DNA from: Chloroflexota bacterium
GTDB taxonomy: Bacteria > Chloroflexota > Anaerolineae > Anaerolineales > Anaerolineaceae
Length of the DNA stretch: 64,000 nt
Reading direction: 5' to 3'
NCBI GenBank assembly: GCA_016838895.1
Contig: JAEKNU010000006.1
Span: 1-64,000 of the forward strand
In this document: positions 17,111 to 26,272 of the stretch, piece after piece
Position numbering within the stretch: the stretch's first letter is position 1
Layout: every line of letters starts with the position of its first letter
The notes under the pieces: generated by a model
What the model saw: the letters and a program-made list of their open reading frames with translations, nothing else
What the model was told of the DNA's origin: nothing
Databases searched by the model: none
Position numbers and translations under genes: made by a program

Positions 17111-17632
17111 CTATTTAAATATCTTCTTTAAGAATCGTTGTAAGAATTTTTCTTTGCCACTTAATTTATCAGAAGAATCCAGCGCTGTATTCATCGAAGC
17201 AAGTGCCTGATAATGATCTCCTGTTTGTAACTGTATTTGGGATATTTGTTTTAAAACAATGGCTTTGTATTCAGTTTCCCCTGCTTGGGTAAGGTTCTCG
17301 GATGATTTTTGGTAGAACTCCAAAGCGGTTTTATGGTCATTGAGTGCCTGATATGCAGCAGCCTGGTTTCCATATGCCATACCAGCCTGTTTAAGATTAT
17401 CTAGTGCTTCGAATACCAGATGTGTACCTTCGGCGGCATCCAATGCTTTCTGAGCATCTCCTGCCAATAACCAGGCTACACTGGCATTGTTTTTCATTTC
17501 AGCTGCTTCAGATTTTTTTTCCATTACCGTATATTCGGCAGCAATATCCCAAAACATTTGAGCGGCTTCTTTGTATTTTTTCTTCTTGTATAGTTGATGT
17601 GCTAGTTTGCTATTGCTTTCTATTTCACTCAT
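17111..17632 (-). CDS. TPR-repeat protein
   Basis: 173 aa made of about four tetratricopeptide-like helical hairpins (for example LAHQLYKKKKYKEAAQMFWDIA, AGMAYGNQAAAYQALNDHKT, and DHYQALASMNTALDSS). Cytoplasmic and without a catalytic motif, it is probably a scaffold. Its ATG overlaps the stop of the double-XRE gene as TAATG, which indicates tight coupling of the two proteins. Confidence 0.78.
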   Translation of the reverse strand: MSEIESNSKLAHQLYKKKKYKEAAQMFWDIAAEYTVMEKKSEAAEMKNNASVAWLLAGDAQKALDAAEGTHLVFEALDNLKQAGMAYGNQAAAYQALNDHKTALEFYQKSSENLTQAGETEYKAIVLKQISQIQLQTGDHYQALASMNTALDSSDKLSGKEKFLQRFLKKIFK

Positions 17633-18312
17633 TAGTATGTAATCTCCAACAATCCTTCAGCCACTGACCGTAGACGATCAACAGGTAAGTCGGATAGTTT
17701 GTATGCCAGTTCGAGGAATGGCTTATTTACCGGTTTTGTTACAAATTCCTGCAGTGCTTCGGGTAGATCCAAAAATTGGGTTATCTTAATTTGTATATTT
17801 TTCTCAGAAATTTGTTCTTCAAAATGATCCATATAGGAATCAAGAGTTTGTTCTAGAAATGACGAGATAATTTCCAAATCGGTTATTGGGACTGGTTTTT
17901 TCCCCAATTCATAGGCTTCAAGTGTTGCTTGATCAATACCAGTTTTAGTAGAAAGTTCATCTGTCGATAATGCGTTTTCTATTCGGGCTTTACGAATATT
18001 TGCACCAATGATACGATCCCGCACCAAGATTATTTTATTCAGATTTTTTCGATATCCAGTCTGTAATGCTTCATGTTTTGATGTGGATCCGCGGAAATGA
18101 TCCAGTGAAATATCCAAATATATACTTATTGCCTCTAGTTGAGGTATGGAAGGGGTGGTAATGCCGTTTTCGAATTGTAAATAAGACTCTTGTGTTATGG
18201 ATAATAACTGAGCACATTCCATAGTATTTCGAGCGGAAGCCAACCGCGCATCTTTTAATAATGCTCCGATCTTTTTGGTTTTTACTTTTCGCAGCAAGTT
18301 TTCATTTTCCAT
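17632..18312 (-). CDS. Tandem XRE-family helix-turn-helix protein
   Basis: 226 aa with two HTH_3-type domains: residues about 16-75 (IGALLKDARLASARNTMECA, with ESYLQFENGITTPS) and about 103-160 (IGANIRKARIENALSTDELS, with ATLEAYELGKKPVP). The C-terminal region (about 165-226) is unrecognised but helical. Two HTH units in one chain suggest binding of a long site as a monomer or a regulatory role without dimerisation. It lies 50 nt downstream of the CpaF-like gene and is coupled to the TPR gene. Confidence 0.82.
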   Translation of the reverse strand: MENENLLRKVKTKKIGALLKDARLASARNTMECAQLLSITQESYLQFENGITTPSIPQLEAISIYLDISLDHFRGSTSKHEALQTGYRKNLNKIILVRDRIIGANIRKARIENALSTDELSTKTGIDQATLEAYELGKKPVPITDLEIISSFLEQTLDSYMDHFEEQISEKNIQIKITQFLDLPEALQEFVTKPVNKPFLELAYKLSDLPVDRLRSVAEGLLEITY

Positions 18313-18362
18313 ATCGTTTTGTCCACCTTTAGAATGTGGTAATTATAGCATCGCTTTATAAT

Positions 18363-19682
18363 TTATGGTTTACGCATCCTTTGAGAAAGGATGGCAGCTG
18401 CCGTGGCACCAAACATTTCTGCGCCAAGATGCAATCCGGCCATTTCAAGGCGAGGCATAAATAATGGCCTGATACCCGTTGGTTTAAATTCACCGATGAT
18501 TTTGTTATCTTCACTCATACCTGTTTGTGCAAAACGATAAATATCGGTCATCACAATCGTATCACTTTCCATACCGGCAACTTCTGTAATGGCAGTTATT
18601 TTACGGCTACCGTCTTTTAAACGTGTTTGTTGAACGATCAGGTCAATTGCAGCGGCGATTTGTTGACGAATAACCTTTAAGGGTAATTCCATGCCGGACA
18701 TCATACTCATGGTTTCCAGTCGAGAGAGAGCATCACGTGGCGTGTTCGCATGCAATGTTGTCAAGGAACCATCATGCCCCGTGTTCATTGCTTGAAGCAT
18801 ATCCAGTGCCTCACCACCGCGTACTTCACCAACGACAATACGATCCGGACGCATTCGCAGTGAATTCCTGACTAATTCCCGAATGGATACAGAATTTTTA
18901 CCTTCTATGTCTGGTGGTTTGGTTTCCATACGGAAGACATGGTCTTGTTGCAGATTTAATTCGGCAGCGTCTTCAATGGTCACAATTCGTTCATCATCAG
19001 GTATGTTTGAAGAGAGGACGTTGAGAAGTGTAGTTTTACCTGATCCTGTACCTCCGGAAATAATAATATTCATGCGTGCCAGCACACAGGCACGTAAAAA
19101 TTCCGCCATTTGTTCAGAAAGTGATTCAAAGGCAATGAGTTGATCAATGCCCAGCTTTTCTTTCTGGAATTTTCGTATTGTGATACCAGGTCCATCAACT
19201 GCGACAGGTGGAATCACAGCGTTAACACGTGAACCATCTGGCAATCGTGCATCAACGGTTGGACTATCGACATCAATACGGCGCCCCAGTGGAAAAATAA
19301 TCTTCTCAATAATTTTCATTACTTCCTGGTTATTTTCAAATTTAATGTTGGTTTTAATTAATTTTCCACCTTTTTCAACATATATTCTATCCGGCCCATT
19401 GACCATGATTTCACTGATATCCGGATCGTCAATTAGACTTTGAATGACACCAAAACCCAGTAATTCATCTAAAATATCGTGAAATAATTGATCGCGTATC
19501 GTATTAGGGAGTTGCAGTTTTGTCTGAGTGTAAGCAGATGTTAACAATTGGGTTACCATGTTTTCCTGGTTAACATTGGTCCCAGATACTCCTTCCATTT
19601 CACGACTGATCATGGAGATAAGGTATCGTCTAAGTTTTACGATCTCGTCTTGTTTTAGATTTGATTTACCAATTACGCTCAT
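18363..19682 (-). CDS. CpaF/TadA-type secretion ATPase
   Basis: 439 aa. Type II/IV secretion (Flp/Tad) ATPase: N-terminal linker, EIMVNGPDRIYVEKGGK (about 91-107), Walker A GGTGSGKT (210-217), IVTIEDAAELNL (Asp box), RIVVGEVRGGEALDML (Walker B) and NTGHDGSLTTLHAN (His box), all intact. Tad systems normally encode TadB, TadC and a pilin beside this ATPase; none is present. Its ATG overlaps the stop of the preceding small gene (TAATG), and upstream are a response regulator and two kinases. A regulatory or non-pilus role is possible. Confidence 0.88.
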   Translation of the reverse strand: MSVIGKSNLKQDEIVKLRRYLISMISREMEGVSGTNVNQENMVTQLLTSAYTQTKLQLPNTIRDQLFHDILDELLGFGVIQSLIDDPDISEIMVNGPDRIYVEKGGKLIKTNIKFENNQEVMKIIEKIIFPLGRRIDVDSPTVDARLPDGSRVNAVIPPVAVDGPGITIRKFQKEKLGIDQLIAFESLSEQMAEFLRACVLARMNIIISGGTGSGKTTLLNVLSSNIPDDERIVTIEDAAELNLQQDHVFRMETKPPDIEGKNSVSIRELVRNSLRMRPDRIVVGEVRGGEALDMLQAMNTGHDGSLTTLHANTPRDALSRLETMSMMSGMELPLKVIRQQIAAAIDLIVQQTRLKDGSRKITAITEVAGMESDTIVMTDIYRFAQTGMSEDNKIIGEFKPTGIRPLFMPRLEMAGLHLGAEMFGATAAAILSQRMRKP

Positions 19683-19978
19683 TAGCTTTCATCCAAATCT
19701 AGAGGTTCTTCTTTCGGGTAGATCCAGATAATTTGTTCACGGTTTACCGCAAGAAAATCAACTTTGAACAATTCCTCCCCAGTGTTTGATGAGACTGTTG
19801 CATCAGTTACTGCTAAAAACCGTTCATTAAGGTTGATTTCATCTTTAATTCTATCGTCCGGACGAACATGTACAAACCCATGAATATGATGGATATTGGT
19901 TTGAATAATTACCTCCACGGGTTCTTTGGTGACAATATTCGTAAATATTTTTCCTTTATCTTCAAATGAAGTAAACAT
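19682..19978 (-). CDS. Conserved hypothetical protein coupled to CpaF
   Basis: 98 aa from ATG 19978 (AGGA 11 nt upstream); a longer frame to 20026 would run into the response regulator. It has an all-beta look: VEVIIQTNIHHIHGFVHVRP, then DRIKDEINLNERFLAVTDA and VDFLAVNREQIIWIYP, resembling small proteins of the DUF6812 kind described from Chloroflexota. No signal peptide. The TAATG overlap with cpaF suggests an accessory subunit or regulator of the ATPase. Family name tentative. Confidence 0.65.
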   Translation of the reverse strand: MFTSFEDKGKIFTNIVTKEPVEVIIQTNIHHIHGFVHVRPDDRIKDEINLNERFLAVTDATVSSNTGEELFKVDFLAVNREQIIWIYPKEEPLDLDES

Positions 19979-19997
19979 ATTTTGTGTGTTCCTATTA

Positions 19998-20687
19998 TTA
20001 ATCTTCGGCTGGCATAATATATCCAAGCCCTGCTCGGGTTACAATGTGTTTCGGTTTGTTGGGTAAATCTTCGATTTTTTGGCGTAATCTGGCAATGCTA
20101 ACCCAAAGGATTTCTTTATCATTCTTGTATGATTCGCCCCAAACTGTTGAGAGTAAATCTTTTGCAGAAAGTACTTTTCCAATATTATGGGCGAAATGAA
20201 TTAATAAACGGTATTCAGTAGCGGATAAATAGATTGGTTTTTCGTCTTTCCATACTTCTGCTTTGGCGAAGTCAATTTTTAAGTTTTGATGCGAAAAATA
20301 CCTGCTTTGATAAACCGTTTCCATTGATTGGGCTCTACGTAGCACAGCCTTTACTCTGGCAATGAGCTCAGTCGCAGAAAATGGTTTGATGACATAATCA
20401 TCGGCACCATAGTTCAAACCTTTTACACGGTCATTCTCTTCCCCTTTCGCGGTGAGCATGATGATAGGAATGTTAGAGAACTGCCTGATTCGTTCACAAG
20501 TTTCAAAGCCATCAATACCAGGCATCATAATATCCAGAATGATCAGGTCAAATGATGTTTCCGAAATGATATCTAATGCGCTTTCGCCATCACTAGCCTG
20601 CGTTACTTGGTAGCCTTCTTGCTCCAGGTTTACTTTTACCAGACGTTGATAAAGGAGTTCATCATCTACAATTAATATATTTGCCAT
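19998..20687 (-). CDS. OmpR/PhoB-family response regulator
   Basis: 229 aa from ATG 20687 with GAGG upstream. Receiver domain 1-120: ILIVDDELLYQR (acidic pocket), DLIILDIMMPG with the phospho-accepting Asp, IIMLTAKGEEN and VIKPFSATEL (Lys). The winged-helix Trans_reg_C domain occupies the C-terminal 95 residues (LSATEYRLLIHFAHNIGKVL, then VSIARLRQKIE and RAGLGYIM). It follows the GAF-kinase gene by 22 nt and is its obvious partner. Confidence 0.93.
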   Translation of the reverse strand: MANILIVDDELLYQRLVKVNLEQEGYQVTQASDGESALDIISETSFDLIILDIMMPGIDGFETCERIRQFSNIPIIMLTAKGEENDRVKGLNYGADDYVIKPFSATELIARVKAVLRRAQSMETVYQSRYFSHQNLKIDFAKAEVWKDEKPIYLSATEYRLLIHFAHNIGKVLSAKDLLSTVWGESYKNDKEILWVSIARLRQKIEDLPNKPKHIVTRAGLGYIMPAED

Positions 20688-20709
20688 ATTCCTCACCTAT
20701 TTCTAATTG

Positions 20710-21948
20710 CTAATTCTCTTCTACTTCTTTTATTTCCTGATCACATTCAATATTTTTTAATGGCAGATGAACATGGAACGTAGCCCCTTTGCCCGGGATA
20801 GATGTTGCGAAAATATTACCTTGATGAGCATCAATGATCATTTTGGAAATATATAATCCAAGCCCTGAACCGTGTATGGTTGTTTTAGTGGATGGTACTC
20901 TGAAGAATCGATTGAAAATTAAATCCAGAAAATCATTATCAATCCCGGATCCAAAATCCCGAATAGATACAATTACCTCATCCTGTCCTTTGGATAGCGT
21001 AATATCAATATCGGAATTAGGAGCGTATTTTAATGCATTGCTGATAATATTTTCAAACACCTGGGATAAACGATAAGGATCCCCCTGGATTAGCGGGATT
21101 TTTTCTGTTTTATAAACACTGATGCGAATGTCAGGTGCTTTAATTCTTGCTCGAGTTACAACATCATTGATGATTGTATCTAATTGTGAAGGGACACAGT
21201 TGATTGCAATTTCTCCGGATTGTAATCGCGCAGAGTCGATAATATTTTCGATGATACTTTCCAGATGGTCTGTTTCCTGATCGATAATTTCCAGAAAATC
21301 GTGTTGATCCGTATCATCCCAATTCGCATCAGAACGCAATAGTGTTGTTGTATAGCCTTTGATAAAGCCTAGTGGGCTCTTTAATTCATGGGTGATAGTA
21401 GCAATAAAATTTTCCTGCAATAGCGCTTGTTTATTTTTCTCTTCCAGGAAATGAATTTTCCTTAATAAGTAATGTTTATCAAATACTATAGAAAGTAAAT
21501 TTGCCAAATAACGTGCTACATAAAAATCTTCCTCAGAGAATTCTGGATTACCGAAGCGCACAAGAATTGCTGCACCAAACAAATGATCTCTGGCTGTAAT
21601 GGGTAAGCCCAATATATAAGGCCGATTGATCCTGCCTTCTGCAGAATCTCCACCGGGGATTTTATGAATTAATGATTTGGTAATTAATACCTGATTTGCC
21701 GCTTCTTCTCCCCATGCAATATCGCCCTCAAAGTTTTTCCCACGTCCTATTGCTTTAGCATAAGCAACCTCAAGTTGATCTTTCTCATCTTCCTTCAAGT
21801 AAACGACGAAGTTATCGAAAATAAGATCTTTTCGGGCAATTTGGATTAATTCATTTATGCTTGTTTTCCAATCAGTGGCATGACTGATAATTTGGGAAAA
21901 CGAGAGTGCGTCACTCATCGATAGCGCGGGTAATTTTTTTGACGGCAT
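20710..21948 (-). CDS. Sensor histidine kinase, GAF-HisKA-HATPase
   Basis: 412 aa, soluble. A GAF-like domain (about 20-155) is followed by a coiled coil, the HisKA H-box ATITHELKSPLGFIKGY (His187), the N-box VFENIISNALKYAPNSD, and G-boxes IRDFGSGI and GSGLGLYISKMI. No membrane segment, so the signal is intracellular. The start ATG has AGGA 7 nt upstream. It is the second of two kinases in the run, just ahead of the response regulator. Confidence 0.92.
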   Translation of the reverse strand: MPSKKLPALSMSDALSFSQIISHATDWKTSINELIQIARKDLIFDNFVVYLKEDEKDQLEVAYAKAIGRGKNFEGDIAWGEEAANQVLITKSLIHKIPGGDSAEGRINRPYILGLPITARDHLFGAAILVRFGNPEFSEEDFYVARYLANLLSIVFDKHYLLRKIHFLEEKNKQALLQENFIATITHELKSPLGFIKGYTTTLLRSDANWDDTDQHDFLEIIDQETDHLESIIENIIDSARLQSGEIAINCVPSQLDTIINDVVTRARIKAPDIRISVYKTEKIPLIQGDPYRLSQVFENIISNALKYAPNSDIDITLSKGQDEVIVSIRDFGSGIDNDFLDLIFNRFFRVPSTKTTIHGSGLGLYISKMIIDAHQGNIFATSIPGKGATFHVHLPLKNIECDQEIKEVEEN

Positions 21949-21977
21949 ATAACTTTCCTGTTGGATGTTTCTTTAAA

Positions 21978-22988
21978 TTATAAGGGTTTCTGTAATAAAA
22001 AGGAAAAAACAGTGCCTTGATTTTCTTCAGATGTTACATGAATTTCTGTGTTGTGCTTTGAGAGGATTTTTTTAACCAGGGATAGCCCCATACCTGTTCC
22101 TCCGAATTTCCGTGTAGACGACCCATCAATCTGATAAAAAGCATCGAAGATTTTCTCGAAATGATCACTTGCAATACCGATTCCTTCGTCAGAAACATTG
22201 ATTCTGATAAATTGCCCTTCATTTTGGGCAGATATACAAATCACACCACCTTGAGGTGAAAATTTTATCGCATTTTCTACCAATTGATTCAAAACCCATT
22301 GTAATTTATCTTGATCAGCAATCGCCATTTTCGCATGATCTTCCAGACTGGCCTTTAGCTGGATCTGGTTTTGCAATGAGAGAGTGCTCGTTTTGGTAAC
22401 AACACTGTTAAACATCAAGGACAAGTCCACTGCTTGCGGATTAAGTTCAATATCATTATTCTCTATACTGGTAAACATAATTAAATCATTAATCAGCCTT
22501 TCGAGTTGAGCGGATGATCGAATCATTGTTTTTATCGAGGATTCTTGCGTATTCGTTAATGGACCCAAATCCTGATTGACCATTAATTCAAGGTATCCAA
22601 TGATATGCGTCAAGGGCGTTCTTAATTCATGTGATATATTGGAAATGAAATTGGCTTTTAATTGACTTAATTCGGATAATTTTACAAGCGCGTTTTCAAG
22701 TTCAACTGTTCGCTGCTTTACTCTTTTTTCAAGATTTAGATTTGCTTTTTGTAATTTTGTTTTGAGAATATAAATTTGTTCGGTAACTGCTGAATCCAGG
22801 GTTTGTTGATTGATGTAATTTAAATTAATGAGTATTTCACCAAGTAGTTTATTTTTGTATTCTGGTTCTTTACGTTGGACAGCCAGTGCATGCAGCAAAT
22901 TTTCATTGGAAAGCAACCCCATATTGACCAGAGTATCCCCTAGTTTAGGTACCAATTGTTCTGGTGCTTGAAATGATTTTGTTCCCAT
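21978..22988 (-). CDS. Sensor histidine kinase with MshEN-like N-terminal domain
   Basis: 336 aa. Residues about 11-72 hold two copies of a pattern known from the GspE/MshE N-terminal domain: KLGDTLVNMGLL with LLHALAVQ, then LGEILINLNYI with LDSAVTEQ. In MshE this fold binds cyclic di-GMP. A coiled coil (about 73-108) leads to the H-box ISNISHELRTPLTHIIGYLE (His120), the N-box around Asn239, and G-boxes DEGIGI (267-272) and GGTGMGLSL (296-304). All kinase motifs are intact. No membrane segment. It heads the operon containing a second kinase, a response regulator and cpaF. Ligand binding is inference. Confidence 0.85.
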   Translation of the reverse strand: MGTKSFQAPEQLVPKLGDTLVNMGLLSNENLLHALAVQRKEPEYKNKLLGEILINLNYINQQTLDSAVTEQIYILKTKLQKANLNLEKRVKQRTVELENALVKLSELSQLKANFISNISHELRTPLTHIIGYLELMVNQDLGPLTNTQESSIKTMIRSSAQLERLINDLIMFTSIENNDIELNPQAVDLSLMFNSVVTKTSTLSLQNQIQLKASLEDHAKMAIADQDKLQWVLNQLVENAIKFSPQGGVICISAQNEGQFIRINVSDEGIGIASDHFEKIFDAFYQIDGSSTRKFGGTGMGLSLVKKILSKHNTEIHVTSEENQGTVFSFLLQKPL

Positions 22989-22999
22989 ATGAAACCCTA

Positions 23000-24577
23000 T
23001 CAGGTAATTTTAGAATATACCCAATCTCCTCCTACTATTGTAGCAACAGGTAGACATTTTTTCATTTCATTTATGTGAATTTTTACCGGATTTTTATCCA
23101 ATATGATCATATCTGCTTTGTAACCTCTGGCAAGCTTGCCCATTTGGTCTTGCATAGCTGATGCGCGTGGTGGATGAATGGTATAAGATTTTATAGCTTG
23201 CTGTACCGTGAGAGATTCTTGTGGAAACCAAACGGGGTCTTCAGTGCGATTTTTTCTGGCTACAGCGGCAAAAATGCCCAGAAATGGGTTTGGATCAACA
23301 ACCGGTGCATCAGATCCAAAAATGAGTGGTACTTGTAAATCGAGCATGGATTTAAACAGGAAGGATTGTATTCCTCTACCTGCTAAAGCTGTATCGGTTG
23401 TGTGAATATCCATAGAAAGATGATAAGGTTGCATTGACGCGATCACTTGAAGCTCTTTAAACCGTTTTATATCGGTGTTTTTGAGGATTTGCGCATGTTC
23501 AATCCTGTGAGGTAACGCTACCATTTTCATTTCTTTTTCTTTACGGCGGATTTTTTCAATTGCGTTCAACACCAGATGATTAGCCCTATCCCCAATGGCA
23601 TGCATGGCTACACTGAAACTCAATTTGGTAGCCGTTTGGTAAATCTCATCCAATTCCTGTGGTGTAAAAAGCATCTCACCCAGCGAGTCGCTATTTGTAA
23701 AGGTTTCGAACATGGCAGCCGTTTGCGGACCAATAGCGCCGTCGGCGAAGTATTTCAACGAACCTAGCCGCAGCATATCATCACCAAATCCTGGCACCAA
23801 ACCGAGCTCTCTGATTGCGTTGATTTGATGCGCATGCAAATTTTTAATTATTCGCAATTTAAGTTTATTTTGTTGATGAAGGATTTGCAGACCTTGCAAG
23901 ATGAGCTGTTGATCAAAATCGTGTACTGATGTAAGCCCTAAACGCCATAATTGCTGTTGGGTTGCGTCGAGCATCTCAGCCATTTCGATCGGGGAAGGCT
24001 CGGGAATTATTTTTTCAACCAAAGGATACGCCGATTCGAGCAGGATGCCGCTGGGTGTGCCATCTTGATTACGCAGAATGCTGCCGCCAGGTGGGTTCTT
24101 GGTATTAACATTAATACCGGCCATTGCCAGCGCTTTGTTGTTTGCCCAGGCAGCATGTAATGATTTTACGGTGAGGAAAACGGGATGATCTGGAGCAACT
24201 TCATCCAGCATGGCGGCATTCCCATACCCTTCAGGCCAATGATTATGATCCCATCCATGCCCCAAAATCCAGGTATCGGGAGGGGTAAATTTTGCAGCGT
24301 CAGCAACCTGATTAATACATTCCTGGCGGGAGAGACCATCTAAATTAATCTTCTGCAAACTACGGCTGTAATAACCCAGGTGAATGTGGCTATCGGTGAA
24401 CCCGGGTAGCACAAATAAACCCTGCAGATCGACTATATTTTTTTCCCTGGTTGGAATAGACATAATTTCTTCTTTTTCCCCCACGGCAATAATGATGCCC
24501 TGATCAATGGCGAGCGCCCCTACAATGGGATGTTGATCATCCTGTGTCAGAAACGTTGCATTGATCAGAAATTGCAT
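23000..24577 (-). CDS. Amidohydrolase of the YtcJ/DUF1446-like exoenzyme group
   Basis: 525 aa from ATG 24577, one base after the parB stop, with GGAG 7 nt upstream. Amidohydrolase_3 architecture: an N-terminal beta-sandwich, LFVLPGFTDSHIHLGYYS (metal HxH), GHGWDHNHWPEG, LRLGSLKYFADGAIG, SVAMHAIGDRANHLVLN, HRIEHAQIL and FGSDAPVVDPNPF (metal Asp). Related enzymes hydrolyse N-acyl or formamide substrates; the specific one is unknown. It is translationally linked to parB but not an obvious functional partner. Confidence 0.88.
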   Translation of the reverse strand: MQFLINATFLTQDDQHPIVGALAIDQGIIIAVGEKEEIMSIPTREKNIVDLQGLFVLPGFTDSHIHLGYYSRSLQKINLDGLSRQECINQVADAAKFTPPDTWILGHGWDHNHWPEGYGNAAMLDEVAPDHPVFLTVKSLHAAWANNKALAMAGINVNTKNPPGGSILRNQDGTPSGILLESAYPLVEKIIPEPSPIEMAEMLDATQQQLWRLGLTSVHDFDQQLILQGLQILHQQNKLKLRIIKNLHAHQINAIRELGLVPGFGDDMLRLGSLKYFADGAIGPQTAAMFETFTNSDSLGEMLFTPQELDEIYQTATKLSFSVAMHAIGDRANHLVLNAIEKIRRKEKEMKMVALPHRIEHAQILKNTDIKRFKELQVIASMQPYHLSMDIHTTDTALAGRGIQSFLFKSMLDLQVPLIFGSDAPVVDPNPFLGIFAAVARKNRTEDPVWFPQESLTVQQAIKSYTIHPPRASAMQDQMGKLARGYKADMIILDKNPVKIHINEMKKCLPVATIVGGDWVYSKIT

Positions 24578-24578
24578 T

Positions 24579-25457
24579 TTATTGCTCCGAAAAACGTTCA
24601 ATTAACGCATTTAATTCTTCATCAGAATAATAATGTAATGTTATTGTTCCGCCTTTTTTTCCATGATTGAGGGTAACTTTGGTGCCCAGTGCAATGCGCA
24701 GTTGTTCTTCAATGCCTTTAATTTCTGGTTTTTTCTCAGCTTTGGGTGTTGCCGCTTTTTTCTCACCGTGTAATTTGCGCACCAATTCTTCGGTTTGTCG
24801 TACAGATAATTGATGAGAGAGAATGGTTTGCAGGGCAGCGGTTTGCGCCTGAATATTAAGCAGGGTTAATAAGGTGCGGGCGTGTCCTTCGCTGATTTTT
24901 TCCTCACTTAATGCGTTTTGTACTGAGGGGGGCAGTTTTAACAAGCGCAGTGTATTGGTAATGGCAACACGACTTTTGCCTACTCGCAACGCGATTTCGT
25001 CATGAGATAAATTAAAATCCTGATTTAACTGTTGGTAGGCTTTGGCGGTATCAAGAGGTGCCAGATTCTCTCTTTGCACATTTTCGATCAATGCCAGCTC
25101 AAGTTTTTCCTGTTCTGTAGTGTCACGGATAATTACGGGAACTTCTTTTAAATTGGCTATTTCAGAGGCACGTAAACGCCGCTCACCGGCAATGAGAATA
25201 TAAAGATCTGCTTCATCGGGATGGACAGAGACGATTAGGGGTTGAATAACACCATGTTCTTTAATAGAGGCAGCCAGTGAATCCAATTCATCACTATCCA
25301 TTGCCTGACGTGGTTGCCAGGGATTAGGAATGATTTTATCCAAAGCGATTTGCTGAATACTGTTTTCTGTATTTGCTGAGTTACCAGATGATTCAAATTG
25401 TGGTGTTGTTGGGATAAGTGCATCTAATCCCTTTCCTAATCCGCTTCTCTTTGCCAT
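24579..25457 (-). CDS. parB: Chromosome partitioning protein ParB (Spo0J)
   Basis: 292 aa. N-terminal KRSGLGKGLDALIP tag, the CTPase ParB/Srx domain with QIALDKIIPNPWQPRQ and ILIAGERRLRAS (GERRxRA motif), the helix-turn-helix DEIALRVGKSRVAITNTLRL, and a C-terminal dimerisation region. It binds parS sites and loads SMC. It lies 5 nt after parA. No convincing parS site was found in the window. Confidence 0.95.
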   Translation of the reverse strand: MAKRSGLGKGLDALIPTTPQFESSGNSANTENSIQQIALDKIIPNPWQPRQAMDSDELDSLAASIKEHGVIQPLIVSVHPDEADLYILIAGERRLRASEIANLKEVPVIIRDTTEQEKLELALIENVQRENLAPLDTAKAYQQLNQDFNLSHDEIALRVGKSRVAITNTLRLLKLPPSVQNALSEEKISEGHARTLLTLLNIQAQTAALQTILSHQLSVRQTEELVRKLHGEKKAATPKAEKKPEIKGIEEQLRIALGTKVTLNHGKKGGTITLHYYSDEELNALIERFSEQ

Positions 25458-25462
25458 GCCTG

Positions 25463-26260
25463 CTATCCTTTTCCATTGGGCTCAGGGATGTTAACACCAT
25501 CCTGGGCTAATATTTCTTTCGTGAGTGCCATATATGCAACAGCCGCAGATGATTCTGGGGCATAAACCGTGATCGGTTGTCCATAAGAGGGCGCTTCAGC
25601 AATGCGAACGGATCGGGGAACAATAGTATCTAACACTTTTTGGGGAAAATGTTTACGTACTTCATTGACTACATCCATTGCCAGCCTGGTACGGCCGTCA
25701 AACATGGTCATTACCACACCACGCACAACAAGGTCCTTGAACATGGCATTTTTAACACGTTCAATGGTTTGGGTTAATTGGCCTAAACCCTCCAAGGCTA
25801 AATATTCGCATTGTACCGGAATTAATACCCCGTCCTGAGCGGCAACCAGACCATTTATGGTTAGCAGGCTGAGTGAAGGGGGACAATCGATTAATATGTA
25901 ATCATAGCGATCTTTAATCGGTTCAAGCGCTTTTTTTAATCGTGATTCACGATTATCCATATCAATTAATTCAACTTCTGCACCAGCCAGAGCAGGCGAG
26001 GATGGCAGCAAGGAAATTTTCAATCTCGGATTATGGAGGATGTTGGGTTGTACAGCTGCGTTCCCAATTATTACTTCATAAGTACCATTTTTGACAGTGG
26101 CTTTATCCACACCCAAGGAAGATGTGGCATTGGCTTGCGCGTCCATATCAACAAGGAGGACTTTTTGACCAAAATAACCCAAATATGCTCCAATATTAAT
26201 TGCTGAGGTGGTTTTCCCCACGCCACCTTTTTGATTTACTAATGTATATATTTTTGTCAT
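25463..26260 (-). CDS. parA: Chromosome partitioning ATPase ParA (Soj)
   Basis: 265 aa. The deviant Walker A is NQKGGVGKTTSAIN, followed by LLVDMDAQANATSSLG, the Walker B region YDYILIDCPPSLSLLTINGL and a C-terminal RSVRIAEAPSYGQPI stretch typical of chromosomal ParA. It acts with the adjacent ParB in origin segregation. The chromosomal origin may be close, but no dnaA, gidA or DnaA-box cluster is visible here. Confidence 0.96.
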   Translation of the reverse strand: MTKIYTLVNQKGGVGKTTSAINIGAYLGYFGQKVLLVDMDAQANATSSLGVDKATVKNGTYEVIIGNAAVQPNILHNPRLKISLLPSSPALAGAEVELIDMDNRESRLKKALEPIKDRYDYILIDCPPSLSLLTINGLVAAQDGVLIPVQCEYLALEGLGQLTQTIERVKNAMFKDLVVRGVVMTMFDGRTRLAMDVVNEVRKHFPQKVLDTIVPRSVRIAEAPSYGQPITVYAPESSAAVAYMALTKEILAQDGVNIPEPNGKG

Positions 26261-26272
26261 AGCTCGTTTCTT

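Noticed and set aside
19979..20026. Longer N-terminus for the 98-aa gene upstream of cpaF
   Set aside because: It would overlap the end of the response regulator, and the downstream ATG fits the operon spacing better.
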